A stretch of 5,698 bases of DNA, taken from NCBI GenBank assembly GCA_019752975.1, contig JAIELM010000257.1, positions 1 to 5,698 on the forward strand, read 5' to 3'. Positions within the stretch are counted from its first letter, which is position 1. Every line of letters begins with the position of its first letter. The DNA is from Undibacterium sp. (lineage in GTDB: Bacteria > Pseudomonadota > Gammaproteobacteria > Burkholderiales > Burkholderiaceae_D). A model generated the notes under the pieces. That model saw only the letters and a list, made by a program, of their open reading frames with translations. It did no database searches and was not told where the DNA came from. The position numbers were made by a program, and so were the translations under genes. Positions 1 to 5,336 of the stretch are shown piece by piece.

Positions 1-54
1 GCAGAGAAAAAATAATCGCAAAAACCTAGAAGTAACATCAACGATCAAGACCGG

Positions 55-1017
55 TTACAAGAATTTTCCATGCACCTTAAATTGCTCAGTTGCCCTTACC
101 AACTCAGTAGCAATACCCGGCTCGGTTGCCGCATGTCCGGCGTCATTAATGATATGCAACTTACTTTTAGGCCAGGCTTGATGCAAGCGATATGCCGAAA
201 CCGGTGGGCAGATTACGTCGTAACGACCCTGTACTATCACGGCAGGAAGGTGGCGTATTTTATGGATATTTCTGATTAATTGATCTTCATCCATAAATGC
301 CGCATTACGCATGTAATGCGCTTCCAGTCGCCCTATTCCTAAACTCACTTCATCACTTTCAAAATCCTCTATCGCTTGCGGCTGTGGTTCTAAGAATAAA
401 CAAGAACCTTCGTAACGGCTCCAATGGCGCGCAGCGTCTTTATACACAGCTGGTTCGTCACTGAATAATCGCTTGATATACGCTTGCATTAAATTGCCAC
501 GCTCACTACTTGGCATAGCGGCGGCAAACTGTTCGTGAACTTCAGGGTAAAAATTGGCGACCCCATTAACAAACCATTCCACCTCAGCCTTAGTACAAAG
601 AAAAATACCACGTAAAACAAAACCTAAACAACGCTCAGCATGGGCTTCGCCATACGCCAAAGCCAATGTAGAACCCCAAGACCCGCCGAACACTAACCAC
701 TCCTCTATTCCTAACATCTGACGAATTTTTTCTATGTCATCAATCAATAGTGCCGTCGTATTATTACGGTATTCGCCCAAGGGTTGAGATTTGCCCGCAC
801 CACGTTGATCAAATAGGACGATACGATAATGCGCAGGATCAAAGAATCTTCTGTGAGTCGGGGTGGTTCCGCCACCAGGTCCACCATGTAAAAACAGAAC
901 TGGCTGCCCATCGGGATTGCCACTTTCTTCCCAATATAAGGTGTGCAGTTCATCTACCGGTAACATAGCATGACGATACGGCGCTATCGGAGGAAACATG
1001 AGGGTGTTTTCTGTCAT
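55..1017 (-). CDS. pip: Proline iminopeptidase (alpha/beta hydrolase, peptidase family S33)
   Basis: This 320-aa protein is predicted to cleave N-terminal proline from short peptides in the cytoplasm. It has the full family layout. The oxyanion-hole segment HGGPGGG is at residues 44-50, followed by DQRGAGKS at 70-77. The nucleophile elbow GGSWGS (111-116) carries the catalytic Ser113. The acid is Asp267 in GRYD and the base is His295 in DAGH. The substrate-recognition segments WEESGNP (29-35) and HWSRYEG (198-204) are also present. Length is close to the roughly 310-320 aa usual for the monomeric bacterial type. I kept the ATG at 1017; only a weak AGAAG-like ribosome site precedes it, and a second ATG at codon 7 is possible but no better supported. 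It follows crcB after 82 bp, so it may be the last gene of that transcript or have its own promoter; I see no convincing -35/-10. Family call is very firm. Confidence 0.95.
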   Translation of the reverse strand: MTENTLMFPPIAPYRHAMLPVDELHTLYWEESGNPDGQPVLFLHGGPGGGTTPTHRRFFDPAHYRIVLFDQRGAGKSQPLGEYRNNTTALLIDDIEKIRQMLGIEEWLVFGGSWGSTLALAYGEAHAERCLGFVLRGIFLCTKAEVEWFVNGVANFYPEVHEQFAAAMPSSERGNLMQAYIKRLFSDEPAVYKDAARHWSRYEGSCLFLEPQPQAIEDFESDEVSLGIGRLEAHYMRNAAFMDEDQLIRNIHKIRHLPAVIVQGRYDVICPPVSAYRLHQAWPKSKLHIINDAGHAATEPGIATELVRATEQFKVHGKFL

Positions 1018-1099
1018 GGAATTTACTTCTTCAATCTAAAAAAATAGTTACGTTAAAATCGAAAGGAAAAATCAGCCGGAATCTCCGCATAACGCTCAA

Positions 1100-1483
1100 C
1101 TAAGCAAATACTGCCCGCCAAGTCGCAAAGCCAGCGAAACAACATAGAATCGCGCCCAACAAATGTAAAGCACTATGTCCTAAGGCCCAAGCCCAATCGC
1201 CTTTTTGCATCAAACTCATGGCCTCTGCGGAAAATGTGGAAAAAGTCGTCAAGCCACCCAAAAATCCCGTCACCAAAAACAACTTCCATGCGGGCGATAA
1301 ATCAGGATAAGTCGAGAACAATCCTACACAAATACCAATAGCATAGCCACCAGTCAAATTGGCAATCAGGGTACCCAAAGGCAAGCTCACCAGCACCGAG
1401 TTAAAGCACAAACCCAAAGCCCAACGCAAGCAAGCTCCCAAGGCAGCACCCAAACTAACGGCAAGAATTCCTAATGCGTTCAT
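1100..1483 (-). CDS. crcB: Fluoride ion channel CrcB/FluC
   Basis: This 127-aa, very hydrophobic protein is predicted to be an inner-membrane channel that expels fluoride, working as an antiparallel dual-topology dimer with four helices per subunit (family knowledge). Signatures visible here are GACLRW near the first helix (16-21), PLGTLIANLTG (35-45) with the pore Asn42, and the hallmark GFLGGLTTFSTFSAEA (73-88). That last segment supplies the Thr/Ser residues of the central sodium site and the pore phenylalanines (F81, F84). Length matches the usual 120-130 aa. The ATG overlaps the moaE stop as ATGA (1480-1483) and no clear Shine-Dalgarno precedes it, so translation is probably coupled to moaE. 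With no leader of its own, it shows no sign of the fluoride riboswitch often found before crcB. A fluoride channel has no known part in molybdenum cofactor synthesis, so the link is positional. Confidence 0.95.
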   Translation of the reverse strand: MNALGILAVSLGAALGACLRWALGLCFNSVLVSLPLGTLIANLTGGYAIGICVGLFSTYPDLSPAWKLFLVTGFLGGLTTFSTFSAEAMSLMQKGDWAWALGHSALHLLGAILCCFAGFATWRAVFA

Positions 1484-1962
1484 CGTGGTTCGTCACCGAG
1501 ATGAGCAAGCTCACTTACGCGCCACTTAGACGCGGCAGAGGCATCGCTCTCGCGCGCGTCAACCCAATGAGCACCATTGGGCGTATTTTCTTTTTTCCAA
1601 AATGGTGCCAGTGTTTTGAGGTAGTCCATCATAAACTCACATGCAGCGAAAGCTGGACCACGATTTGCACTGGCCGCAACCACCAAGACGATTTGATCGA
1701 GCGGCTGCAATACCCCAACCCTATGTATGATCAAAACATCTTCTAAGCTCCAACGCGTTTGCGCTTGCTGGGCAATATCTTGCAGTGACTGCTCGGTCAT
1801 GCCAGGATAGTGTTCCAACTCCATCGCCTGCACTTGCGAGTCTTCATTGAAATCACGCACTAAACCAACAAACACCACGACCGCGCCTATCGCCGCATTA
1901 TTTGCACGTAATTTAGCCACTTCGGTGGTGAGATCAAAATCTTCTGTTTGCACTAATATCAA
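1480..1962 (-). CDS. moaE: Molybdopterin synthase catalytic (large) subunit MoaE
   Basis: This 160-aa protein is the large subunit of molybdopterin synthase, which converts cyclic pyranopterin monophosphate to molybdopterin using sulfur carried on the MoaD C-terminus. Family motifs are FVGLVRDFN (31-39), LEHYPGM (49-55), HRVG (80-83), MDYLKTLAPFWKKE (112-125) and WVDARESD (133-140). Lys116 and Lys123 match by motif and spacing the active-site pair Lys119/Lys126 of E. coli MoaE. The start is an unusual TTG at 1962: it gives the expected N-terminus and has an AGGGGG ribosome site six bases upstream, while the next in-frame ATG falls inside conserved sequence. The first codon lies two bases after the moaD stop. 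The C-terminus runs about 13 residues past the conserved KRW-like end (KWR at 146-148), making it slightly longer than the E. coli protein. Confidence 0.96.
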   Translation of the reverse strand: MILVQTEDFDLTTEVAKLRANNAAIGAVVVFVGLVRDFNEDSQVQAMELEHYPGMTEQSLQDIAQQAQTRWSLEDVLIIHRVGVLQPLDQIVLVVAASANRGPAFAACEFMMDYLKTLAPFWKKENTPNGAHWVDARESDASAASKWRVSELAHLGDEPR

Positions 1963-1964
1963 AA

Positions 1965-2222
1965 CTAGCCCCCTGTTACCGGTGGAAAAAAAGCCAATTC
2001 ATCACCGTCTTTAAGTGCGACATCTTGCACTAGCATTTGATGATTGCAAGCCATCCGCACTGGGCGTTCAAGGCTTAAAGCATCGGCCCAAATTGCACTT
2101 CGGGCGATCAATAATTGCCGCACTTCCTGCGCGGTATAAGGCGTATTAGCTAACTCCAAAACTTCACTGGAACATGCTAGCTTCTCCCGAATACTAGCAA
2201 AAAATTTTAATTGAATTTTCAT
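1965..2222 (-). CDS. moaD: Molybdopterin synthase sulfur carrier (small) subunit MoaD
   Basis: This 85-aa ubiquitin-fold protein carries the sulfur for molybdopterin synthase. It begins with the beta-strand MKIQLKFFASIRE and ends DGDELAFFPPVTGG (72-85), the signature of the MoaD family. The terminal Gly84-Gly85 is adenylated by a MoeB-type enzyme, converted to a thiocarboxylate, and inserted into the MoaE active site (family knowledge); no moeB is in the window. Length is typical. The ATG at 2222 is the third of three ATGs in a tandem 10-bp repeat, but only this one gives the family N-terminus. A weak GAAGAAG is the only ribosome-site candidate. moeA ends 102 bp upstream and moaE begins two bases downstream. 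Confidence 0.95.
   Translation of the reverse strand: MKIQLKFFASIREKLACSSEVLELANTPYTAQEVRQLLIARSAIWADALSLERPVRMACNHQMLVQDVALKDGDELAFFPPVTGG
1969..1974 (-). promoter_or_regulatory. Ribosome binding site of moaE inside the moaD terminus
   Basis: Read on the minus strand this is AGGGGG, six bases before the TTG start of moaE. The same bases form the last two sense codons of moaD (end of ACA, GGG, start of GGC), those for the functional Gly-Gly. The match and spacing decide in favour of the TTG start and suggest moaE translation is fed by ribosomes finishing moaD. Confidence 0.7.
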
Positions 2223-2245
2223 ACTTCTTCATACTTTTTCATACT
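2216..2245 (-). repeat. Three tandem 10-bp units over the moaD start
   Basis: On the minus strand the units are AGTATGAAAA, AGTATGAAGA and AGTATGAAAA, with no gap between them. Each holds an ATG, and the last ATG is the moaD start (2222). The first ATG (2242) opens a seven-codon reading frame, MKKYEEV, whose TGA lies inside the moaD start sequence (ATGA). The second (2232) opens a 12-codon frame. Neither has a good ribosome site of its own. Confidence 0.9.
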
Positions 2246-2266
2246 AATTGTTATTTCAAACGGCAA
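2238..2266 (-). promoter_or_regulatory. Weak candidate promoter before moaD
   Basis: On the minus strand TTGCCG (2266-2261) and TATGAA (2243-2238) are separated by 17 bp, each matching four of six bases of the sigma-70 consensus. It would start transcription only a few bases before moaD. The match is modest and could be chance; the moeA transcript probably also covers moaD. Confidence 0.2.
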
Positions 2267-2324
2267 TTTTAAAAAGCGATCTTGAATTCAACAGCGCAGC
2301 AAAATACAAACTCAGTATGGTGCC

Positions 2325-3572
2325 TCACAGTAAACCAGCGAACGGGATAAACTTCACCAAATCACCCTGCGCGACCGTGCCGCCAGCAGGCAAATCAATC
2401 AAGCCGTCACCCCACACTGCCGAACTGAGAACACCCGAACTTTGATTCGCGAAGCAATCTAAGCCGCCATCTTGATTAATTTTTGCGCGTAAAAATTCAT
2501 TCCGCTTATCAGCCTTAGTGATCGCAAAATCCGCGCGCATCCAATACGACTGCGGGGTCAGATTGGTAACGTTCTGCAAGCGCAAAATAAAGGGCCTAAC
2601 GAAAAGCAGGAAAGTCACTAAACTCGATACAGGATTACCTGGCAAGCCTAAGAAAAAAGCATTATCACCACTCTCTACATCGCTACCACGTCGCACCTCG
2701 CCAAAAGCCAAAGGCTTACCCGGCTTAACGGCGATTTGCCACATATTGATACGCCCTTCTGCTTCCACCGCAGGTCGAACATGATCTTCTTCGCCTACCG
2801 AAACGCCACCGGAGGTAATGATCAAATCATGTCCCGATGCGGCAGCTCTTAAAGTGTTACGAGTCGCGTCCAAATTATCCGGCACTATCCCGTAATCCGT
2901 AATCTCGCACCCTAAATTTTGTAACAGCGCAGTCAATAAAAAACGATTGGAATTATAGATCGCGCCTGCCTTAAGGGGTTCGCCCGGCATCGTCAATTCA
3001 TCGCCAGTAAAAAAAACCGCGACGCGTAATCTCCGCAGTACTGGCAAAGTCGCCAAGCCTACCGATGCTGCCAATCCCAATTCTTGTGCTCGCAAACGCA
3101 CCCCTACTGGCAAAATCTCCGCACCAGCAAGTATATCTTCTCCTCGCCTGCGTATCCACTCCCCCAATTTTGGCGCATGCCCTACGTGGACATAGGTTTG
3201 ATCCCCCTCAATTTCCACACTGCACTGCTCTTGCATCACCACCGCATCGGCTCCCTCAGGAATAAATGCACCGGTGAAAATACGAGCCGCAGTACCTACG
3301 CTCAAGGGAGTACCTATGTGTCCAGCTGGAATACGTTGTGATACCAATAGTCGTGCCGCACCATCAACACAATCGCCAACCCTTACCGCGTAACCGTCCA
3401 TATGGGTATTATCTTGCGGCGGCACGTTCAACATAGAACGCTGTGCTTGCGCTAGCACTCGTCCATTGGCCGATAAAGTAGGAATCGATTCGATCTCAGT
3501 CACTGCCCGTGCAGCACCAAGCAAAAGATTCAGTGCTTCTGCTACGCTTAACATGGTTTTGTTCTGTATCAT
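2325..3572 (-). CDS. moeA: Molybdopterin molybdotransferase MoeA
   Basis: This 415-aa protein is predicted to insert molybdate into adenylated molybdopterin, giving active molybdenum cofactor. Visible signatures in order: QDNTHMDGYAV (53-63, family DNSAMDGYA), RIFTGAFIPEGADAVVMQE (97-115), RRRGEDI (141-147), then the MoaB/Mog-like domain with FFTGDEL (187-193), GAIYNSN (203-209), TSGGVSVGEEDHVR (253-266), VKPGKPLAFG (282-291) and GLPGNPVSS (309-317). The C-terminal beta domain has SSGVLSSAVWGDGLIDLP (378-395). Asp59 and Thr100 sit in the conserved active-site segments. Length matches the usual 400-415 aa. The ATG at 3572 has no strong ribosome site; ATG codon 7 (3554), just before LSVAEAL, is an equally reasonable start. 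It is the first gene of the minus-strand cluster, and its promoter must lie in 3573-3818. Confidence 0.95.
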   Translation of the reverse strand: MIQNKTMLSVAEALNLLLGAARAVTEIESIPTLSANGRVLAQAQRSMLNVPPQDNTHMDGYAVRVGDCVDGAARLLVSQRIPAGHIGTPLSVGTAARIFTGAFIPEGADAVVMQEQCSVEIEGDQTYVHVGHAPKLGEWIRRRGEDILAGAEILPVGVRLRAQELGLAASVGLATLPVLRRLRVAVFFTGDELTMPGEPLKAGAIYNSNRFLLTALLQNLGCEITDYGIVPDNLDATRNTLRAAASGHDLIITSGGVSVGEEDHVRPAVEAEGRINMWQIAVKPGKPLAFGEVRRGSDVESGDNAFFLGLPGNPVSSLVTFLLFVRPFILRLQNVTNLTPQSYWMRADFAITKADKRNEFLRAKINQDGGLDCFANQSSGVLSSAVWGDGLIDLPAGGTVAQGDLVKFIPFAGLL

Positions 3573-3683
3573 GATGCAAACAAGTAGGTGTAAATGGCAA
3601 AGAACTGAGAAAACTTATGCAGAATCGTCCCAACTAAACAAACCAGCGTAGGCAATTAGCACAAGTACTAAAACTCTCATCAT

Positions 3684-3798
3684 TAGGACTTACGCAAAAC
3701 AGACGCTGGCGTTGTTGCTATCGCCGTTTGCTAAACTAAGGTACTAATGTACTGCCTTCGGCTCTGCGTCTAGTCAGCGCAATTTTACGTAAGTCCTA
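3684..3798. mobile_element. MITE-like element, copy 1 (115 bp)
   Basis: This is a non-coding element bounded by inverted repeats, TAGGACTTACGCAAAA at the left and TTTTACGTAAGTCCTA at the right, with one mismatch in 16. Flanking ATCAT at 3679-3683 and again at 3799-3803 looks like a 5-bp target duplication. Inside are further pairing segments: CGCTGGC near the left end against GTCAGCG near the right, a GTAC-TAAT-GTAC stem-loop (3741-3752) and GCC-TTC-GGC (3754-3762). A second copy in the same orientation lies at 4608-4712. The first 34 bases from ACTTACGC (3688-3721) are identical in both copies, and the last 50 (3749-3798) differ at two positions. No transposase is encoded, so movement would need one in trans. 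The family name is not known to me. Confidence 0.78.
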
Positions 3799-3803
3799 AT
3801 CAT

Positions 3804-3809
3804 AAAGGA
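3804..3809 (+). promoter_or_regulatory. Ribosome binding site of the 68-aa gene
   Basis: AAAGGA lies nine bases before the ATG at 3819. It begins right after the right-hand target duplication of the MITE-like element, so everything upstream of the ribosome site has been displaced by the insertion. Confidence 0.6.
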
Positions 3810-3818
3810 AAAACCAAC

Positions 3819-4025
3819 ATGGCAAAGAAAAAAGACGAACTCGATGAAGAGACGATGGCAGTGATTACTTGGTGCATAGAGGTCGAATTGCATCTAGTCA
3901 AAGGTGGCGCAACGCAGGCACAAGCGCAAGACTATATAGAAGAGGAGATCGAGTTTTTAACTGATCAATTTTATGATGGTTTGACACCGGAAGAGGCTGC
4001 AAAAGTGGCGCTAAGCGACGAATAA
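3819..4025 (+). CDS. Small acidic protein of unknown function (68 aa)
   Basis: I do not recognise this protein. A lysine-rich start (MAKKKDELDEE) is followed by a strongly acidic, probably all-helical chain. One segment is amphipathic (AVITWCIEVELHLVKGG, about 14-30), then comes AQAQDYIEEEIEFLTDQFYDGLTPEEAA (35-62), and the end is VALSDE. It has one cysteine (19), no signal peptide and no membrane segment, so it is probably cytosolic. A good ribosome site (AAAGGA, nine bases upstream), a clean ATG and a biased composition support a real gene. It is divergent from moeA and convergent with the membrane-protein gene at 4093-4395. Its promoter is not obvious, because a MITE-like element ends just before the ribosome site. 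Coding status is likely; function is unknown. Confidence 0.75.
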   Translation: MAKKKDELDEETMAVITWCIEVELHLVKGGATQAQAQDYIEEEIEFLTDQFYDGLTPEEAAKVALSDE

Positions 4026-4058
4026 AGGCAAATAATTCCGCGAGGTCACAATAGTAAG

Positions 4059-4081
4059 TAAGGTGCGCGGTGCGCACCTTA
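4059..4081. terminator. Hairpin between convergent genes, probable bidirectional terminator
   Basis: TAAGGTGCGC (4059-4068) and GCGCACCTTA (4072-4081) form a perfect 10-bp stem with a three-base loop (GGT). It sits between the stop at 4025 on the plus strand and the stop at 4093 on the minus strand. Neither side has a long T run (plus: TTATCCTG; minus: TTACTTACTATT), so it is not a textbook intrinsic terminator, but position and stem strength fit termination from both directions. Confidence 0.65.
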
Positions 4082-4092
4082 TCCTGCTCAGT

Positions 4093-4395
4093 TTACTTCT
4101 TATCGTAATAAGAGCGGGTGGTTTCCACTGGTATTGCTTGACCATGCTGATCGCTATCAGAACGTAGATTCATCGCCACCAGCAAAAAAAATAATTTGAC
4201 TAGCATAAAAGCAACGAACAAAGTCAATACCAAGGGAAGAATGGTCAATAACAGTGCCAATCCTATGCAGAGAATCAACAACCTAGGCAAAGGCGTACGT
4301 TGCAAGGCGAGCCCAACTTTGCGTCCCACGCTACTTAACTCCTGCCAGGATTGACGAAAGACGGAATACAAATATTGTTTGCTTGTGCTTTTCAT
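4093..4395 (-). CDS. Small membrane protein of unknown function (100 aa)
   Basis: I do not recognise the family. From the ATG at 4395 the protein has a basic, polar N-terminus of about 35 residues (MKSTSKQYLYSVFRQSWQEL and on). A long hydrophobic stretch follows at about 36-76, with a proline near the middle (Pro54) and a lysine at 67. It fits either two short helices forming a hairpin or one long helix. The tail is polar (NLRSDSDQHGQ to YYDKK). I chose 4395 because AAAGGA stands five bases upstream; the same frame is open further to a TTG at 4416, which would add seven residues but has no comparable ribosome site. It converges on the 68-aa gene, separated by a hairpin. An inner-membrane location is inferred from hydrophobicity only. 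Confidence 0.7.
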   Translation of the reverse strand: MKSTSKQYLYSVFRQSWQELSSVGRKVGLALQRTPLPRLLILCIGLALLLTILPLVLTLFVAFMLVKLFFLLVAMNLRSDSDQHGQAIPVETTRSYYDKK

Positions 4396-4400
4396 GATTT

Positions 4401-4406
4401 TCCTTT
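4401..4406 (-). promoter_or_regulatory. Ribosome binding site of the 100-aa membrane protein gene
   Basis: Read on the minus strand this is AAAGGA, five bases before the ATG at 4395. It decides the start in favour of that ATG over the upstream in-frame TTG at 4416. Confidence 0.6.
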
Positions 4407-4420
4407 GAATGATCAAATCT

Positions 4421-4442
4421 GTGGACTAGTAGTGGACTAGTA
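4421..4442. repeat. Perfect 11-bp tandem duplication
   Basis: GTGGACTAGTA occurs twice without a gap. It lies about 26 bp upstream of the start of the 100-aa membrane protein gene, where a promoter or operator would be expected. Each unit contains the palindrome ACTAGT. No strong -35/-10 pair is evident around it. Confidence 0.85.
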
Positions 4443-4607
4443 AAAGCATAGTTCAAACTAAGTCTCGACCTACTGACTATCCGACCAAAAGGCATTTTTA
4501 ATGGGCAAACTGCCAAAAATACGACTTAAGCTGCAACTCGTACCTGCATTTCGGCCTTTCGTCGCAAAGTGCTAGCTACTTGTCTGTAAAATCACTAAAG
4601 TATAAAC

Positions 4608-4712
4608 TTGAACTTACGCAAAACAGACGCTGGCGTTGTTGCTATACCCTTGTCGTACTAAAGTACTGCCTTCGGCTCTGCGTCTAGCCAGCGCAATTTT
4701 GCGTAAGTCCTA
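4608..4712. mobile_element. MITE-like element, copy 2 (105 bp)
   Basis: This is the second copy of the element at 3684-3798, in direct orientation. It is ten bases shorter because the unpaired centre is 17 instead of 27 bases (4646-4662). The inner arms pair better than in copy 1: ACTTACGCAAAA against TTTTGCGTAAGT is perfect, as is CGCTGGC against GCCAGCG. The outermost left bases are altered (TTGAA instead of TAGGA). TAAAC at 4603-4607 and 4713-4717 fits a 5-bp target duplication; the direct match at this copy in fact extends to TATAAACTT on both sides. The GTAC-N4-GTAC (4655-4666) and GCC-TTC-GGC (4668-4676) stem-loops are kept. Confidence 0.78.
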
Positions 4713-4879
4713 TAAACTTATTCACTCTCCAAATTAAACCAAGATTTTCCAATAGCACCCTAGGTGCGCCGAATGGAACATCTCGGTTAAATGCTTTTAG
4801 AAAATAAGTCGGCAGATACAATTCTCCAACAATTTATTCGACAAAACACTCGGAATTTGAATTACACTTAAGCGCTTTC

Positions 4880-4917
4880 AGGCTCATGCGAAAACTCAGA
4901 TTCGCTGCGAAGAGCCT
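4880..4917 (+). promoter_or_regulatory. Possible leader hairpin before the secreted-protein gene
   Basis: AGGCTC (4880-4885) can pair with GAGCCT (4912-4917). Inside, GCGAA (4888-4892) can pair with TTCGC (4901-4905); TTCG with CGAA (4901-4911) is a competing inner stem. It ends about 35 bp before the ATG at 4953. Function is unknown; the alternative inner pairings are the only hint of regulation. Confidence 0.25.
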
Positions 4918-4952
4918 AAGCTTTTTGCCATTTACATGGAGTATGAACAATC

Positions 4953-5336
4953 ATGAACACGAAATCGTTTTCCCTTGGTATTGTCTTATTCGCAGTTATT
5001 GGTGCCGCTTTTGGCCAGGAAATGGCAGCACAAGAATTTGTTGTGCCAGCGTCACAAGTTAATAATTCACAGCTTAATAATTCACCAGTTAGTGCCTCAC
5101 AGACTTGCCAAGAAAACTGCACTTCAGAAGCGGCAAAAAATCAAAACGACGCCGCACAAAATAGTGGCAACAACAGCGGCAGTGCTCCGCAAATTGATCG
5201 CAGCGGCATGGATAAAGCCTCCATACATCTACAAATATTGCAACAAACGACACCCCGATTTACCGAATCGAGTGGCGTTAAGAAACCCACTATGGACGAC
5301 AAAAAATCGTCTACCAAATCACAAGATAACTCCTAA
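4953..5336 (+). CDS. Putative exported Asn/Ser/Gln-rich protein (127 aa)
   Basis: No family is recognised. The N-terminus MNTKSFSLGIVLFAVIGAAFG is a typical Sec signal peptide: a lysine, a hydrophobic core and small residues, with probable cleavage near 21/22. The mature part is polar and low-complexity, rich in Asn, Ser, Gln and Ala, and probably disordered. Residues 35-49 are three five-residue repeats (QVNNS, QLNNS, PVSAS), the first two visible as a 15-bp DNA repeat. Two cysteines lie in CQENC (52-56). A short, more hydrophobic patch, ASIHLQILQQ, is at 89-98, and the tail is Lys/Ser/Asp-rich. GGAG (4938-4941) lies 11 bases before the ATG, a little far; the signal peptide supports this start. 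Likely periplasmic or secreted. It converges with the Lrp-type gene, overlapping it by four bases. Confidence 0.7.
   Translation: MNTKSFSLGIVLFAVIGAAFGQEMAAQEFVVPASQVNNSQLNNSPVSASQTCQENCTSEAAKNQNDAAQNSGNNSGSAPQIDRSGMDKASIHLQILQQTTPRFTESSGVKKPTMDDKKSSTKSQDNS

Larger units (their letters stand above)
4396..4952. other. Gene-free stretch between divergent genes
   Basis: About 560 bp lie between the start of the 100-aa membrane protein gene (minus) and the start of the secreted-protein gene (plus). The stretch contains the 11-bp tandem duplication, the second MITE-like element, a short GCACC-CTA-GGTGC stem (4755-4767), the 8-bp palindrome AAGCGCTT (4870-4877) and a possible leader hairpin (4880-4917). 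Divergent promoters must lie here, but I could not place one with confidence. I see no tRNA, no convincing ORF and nothing specific in 4443-4607. Confidence 0.6.

Noticed and set aside
1474..1746. 90-codon plus-strand ORF opposite moaE/crcB
   Set aside because: Shadow of strongly supported minus-strand genes, with no recognisable features.
2282..2291. TTGAATTCAA palindrome between moeA and moaD
   Set aside because: Only 10 bp and AT-rich, with no T run after it; too short to call a terminator or operator.
2518..3341. Several plus-strand ORFs opposite moeA
   Set aside because: They lie antisense to continuous, motif-complete MoeA coding sequence and have shadow-like compositions.
3573..3683. 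Possible molybdenum-cofactor riboswitch or fluoride riboswitch in the moeA leader
   Set aside because: The leader of about 110 bp shows no stable multi-stem fold or recognisable consensus by eye; only a weak TTGTTT-16-CATAAG promoter-like pair is seen.
4331..4516. 61-codon minus-strand ORF overlapping the start of the membrane protein gene
   Set aside because: No ribosome site and an unconvincing sequence; the overlapping 4395 start has a good AAAGGA.
4491..4520. GGCA-AAC-TGCC hairpin flanked by T and A runs
   Set aside because: The stem is only four pairs and separated from the runs by unpaired bases; no gene ends here, so it is not a credible terminator.
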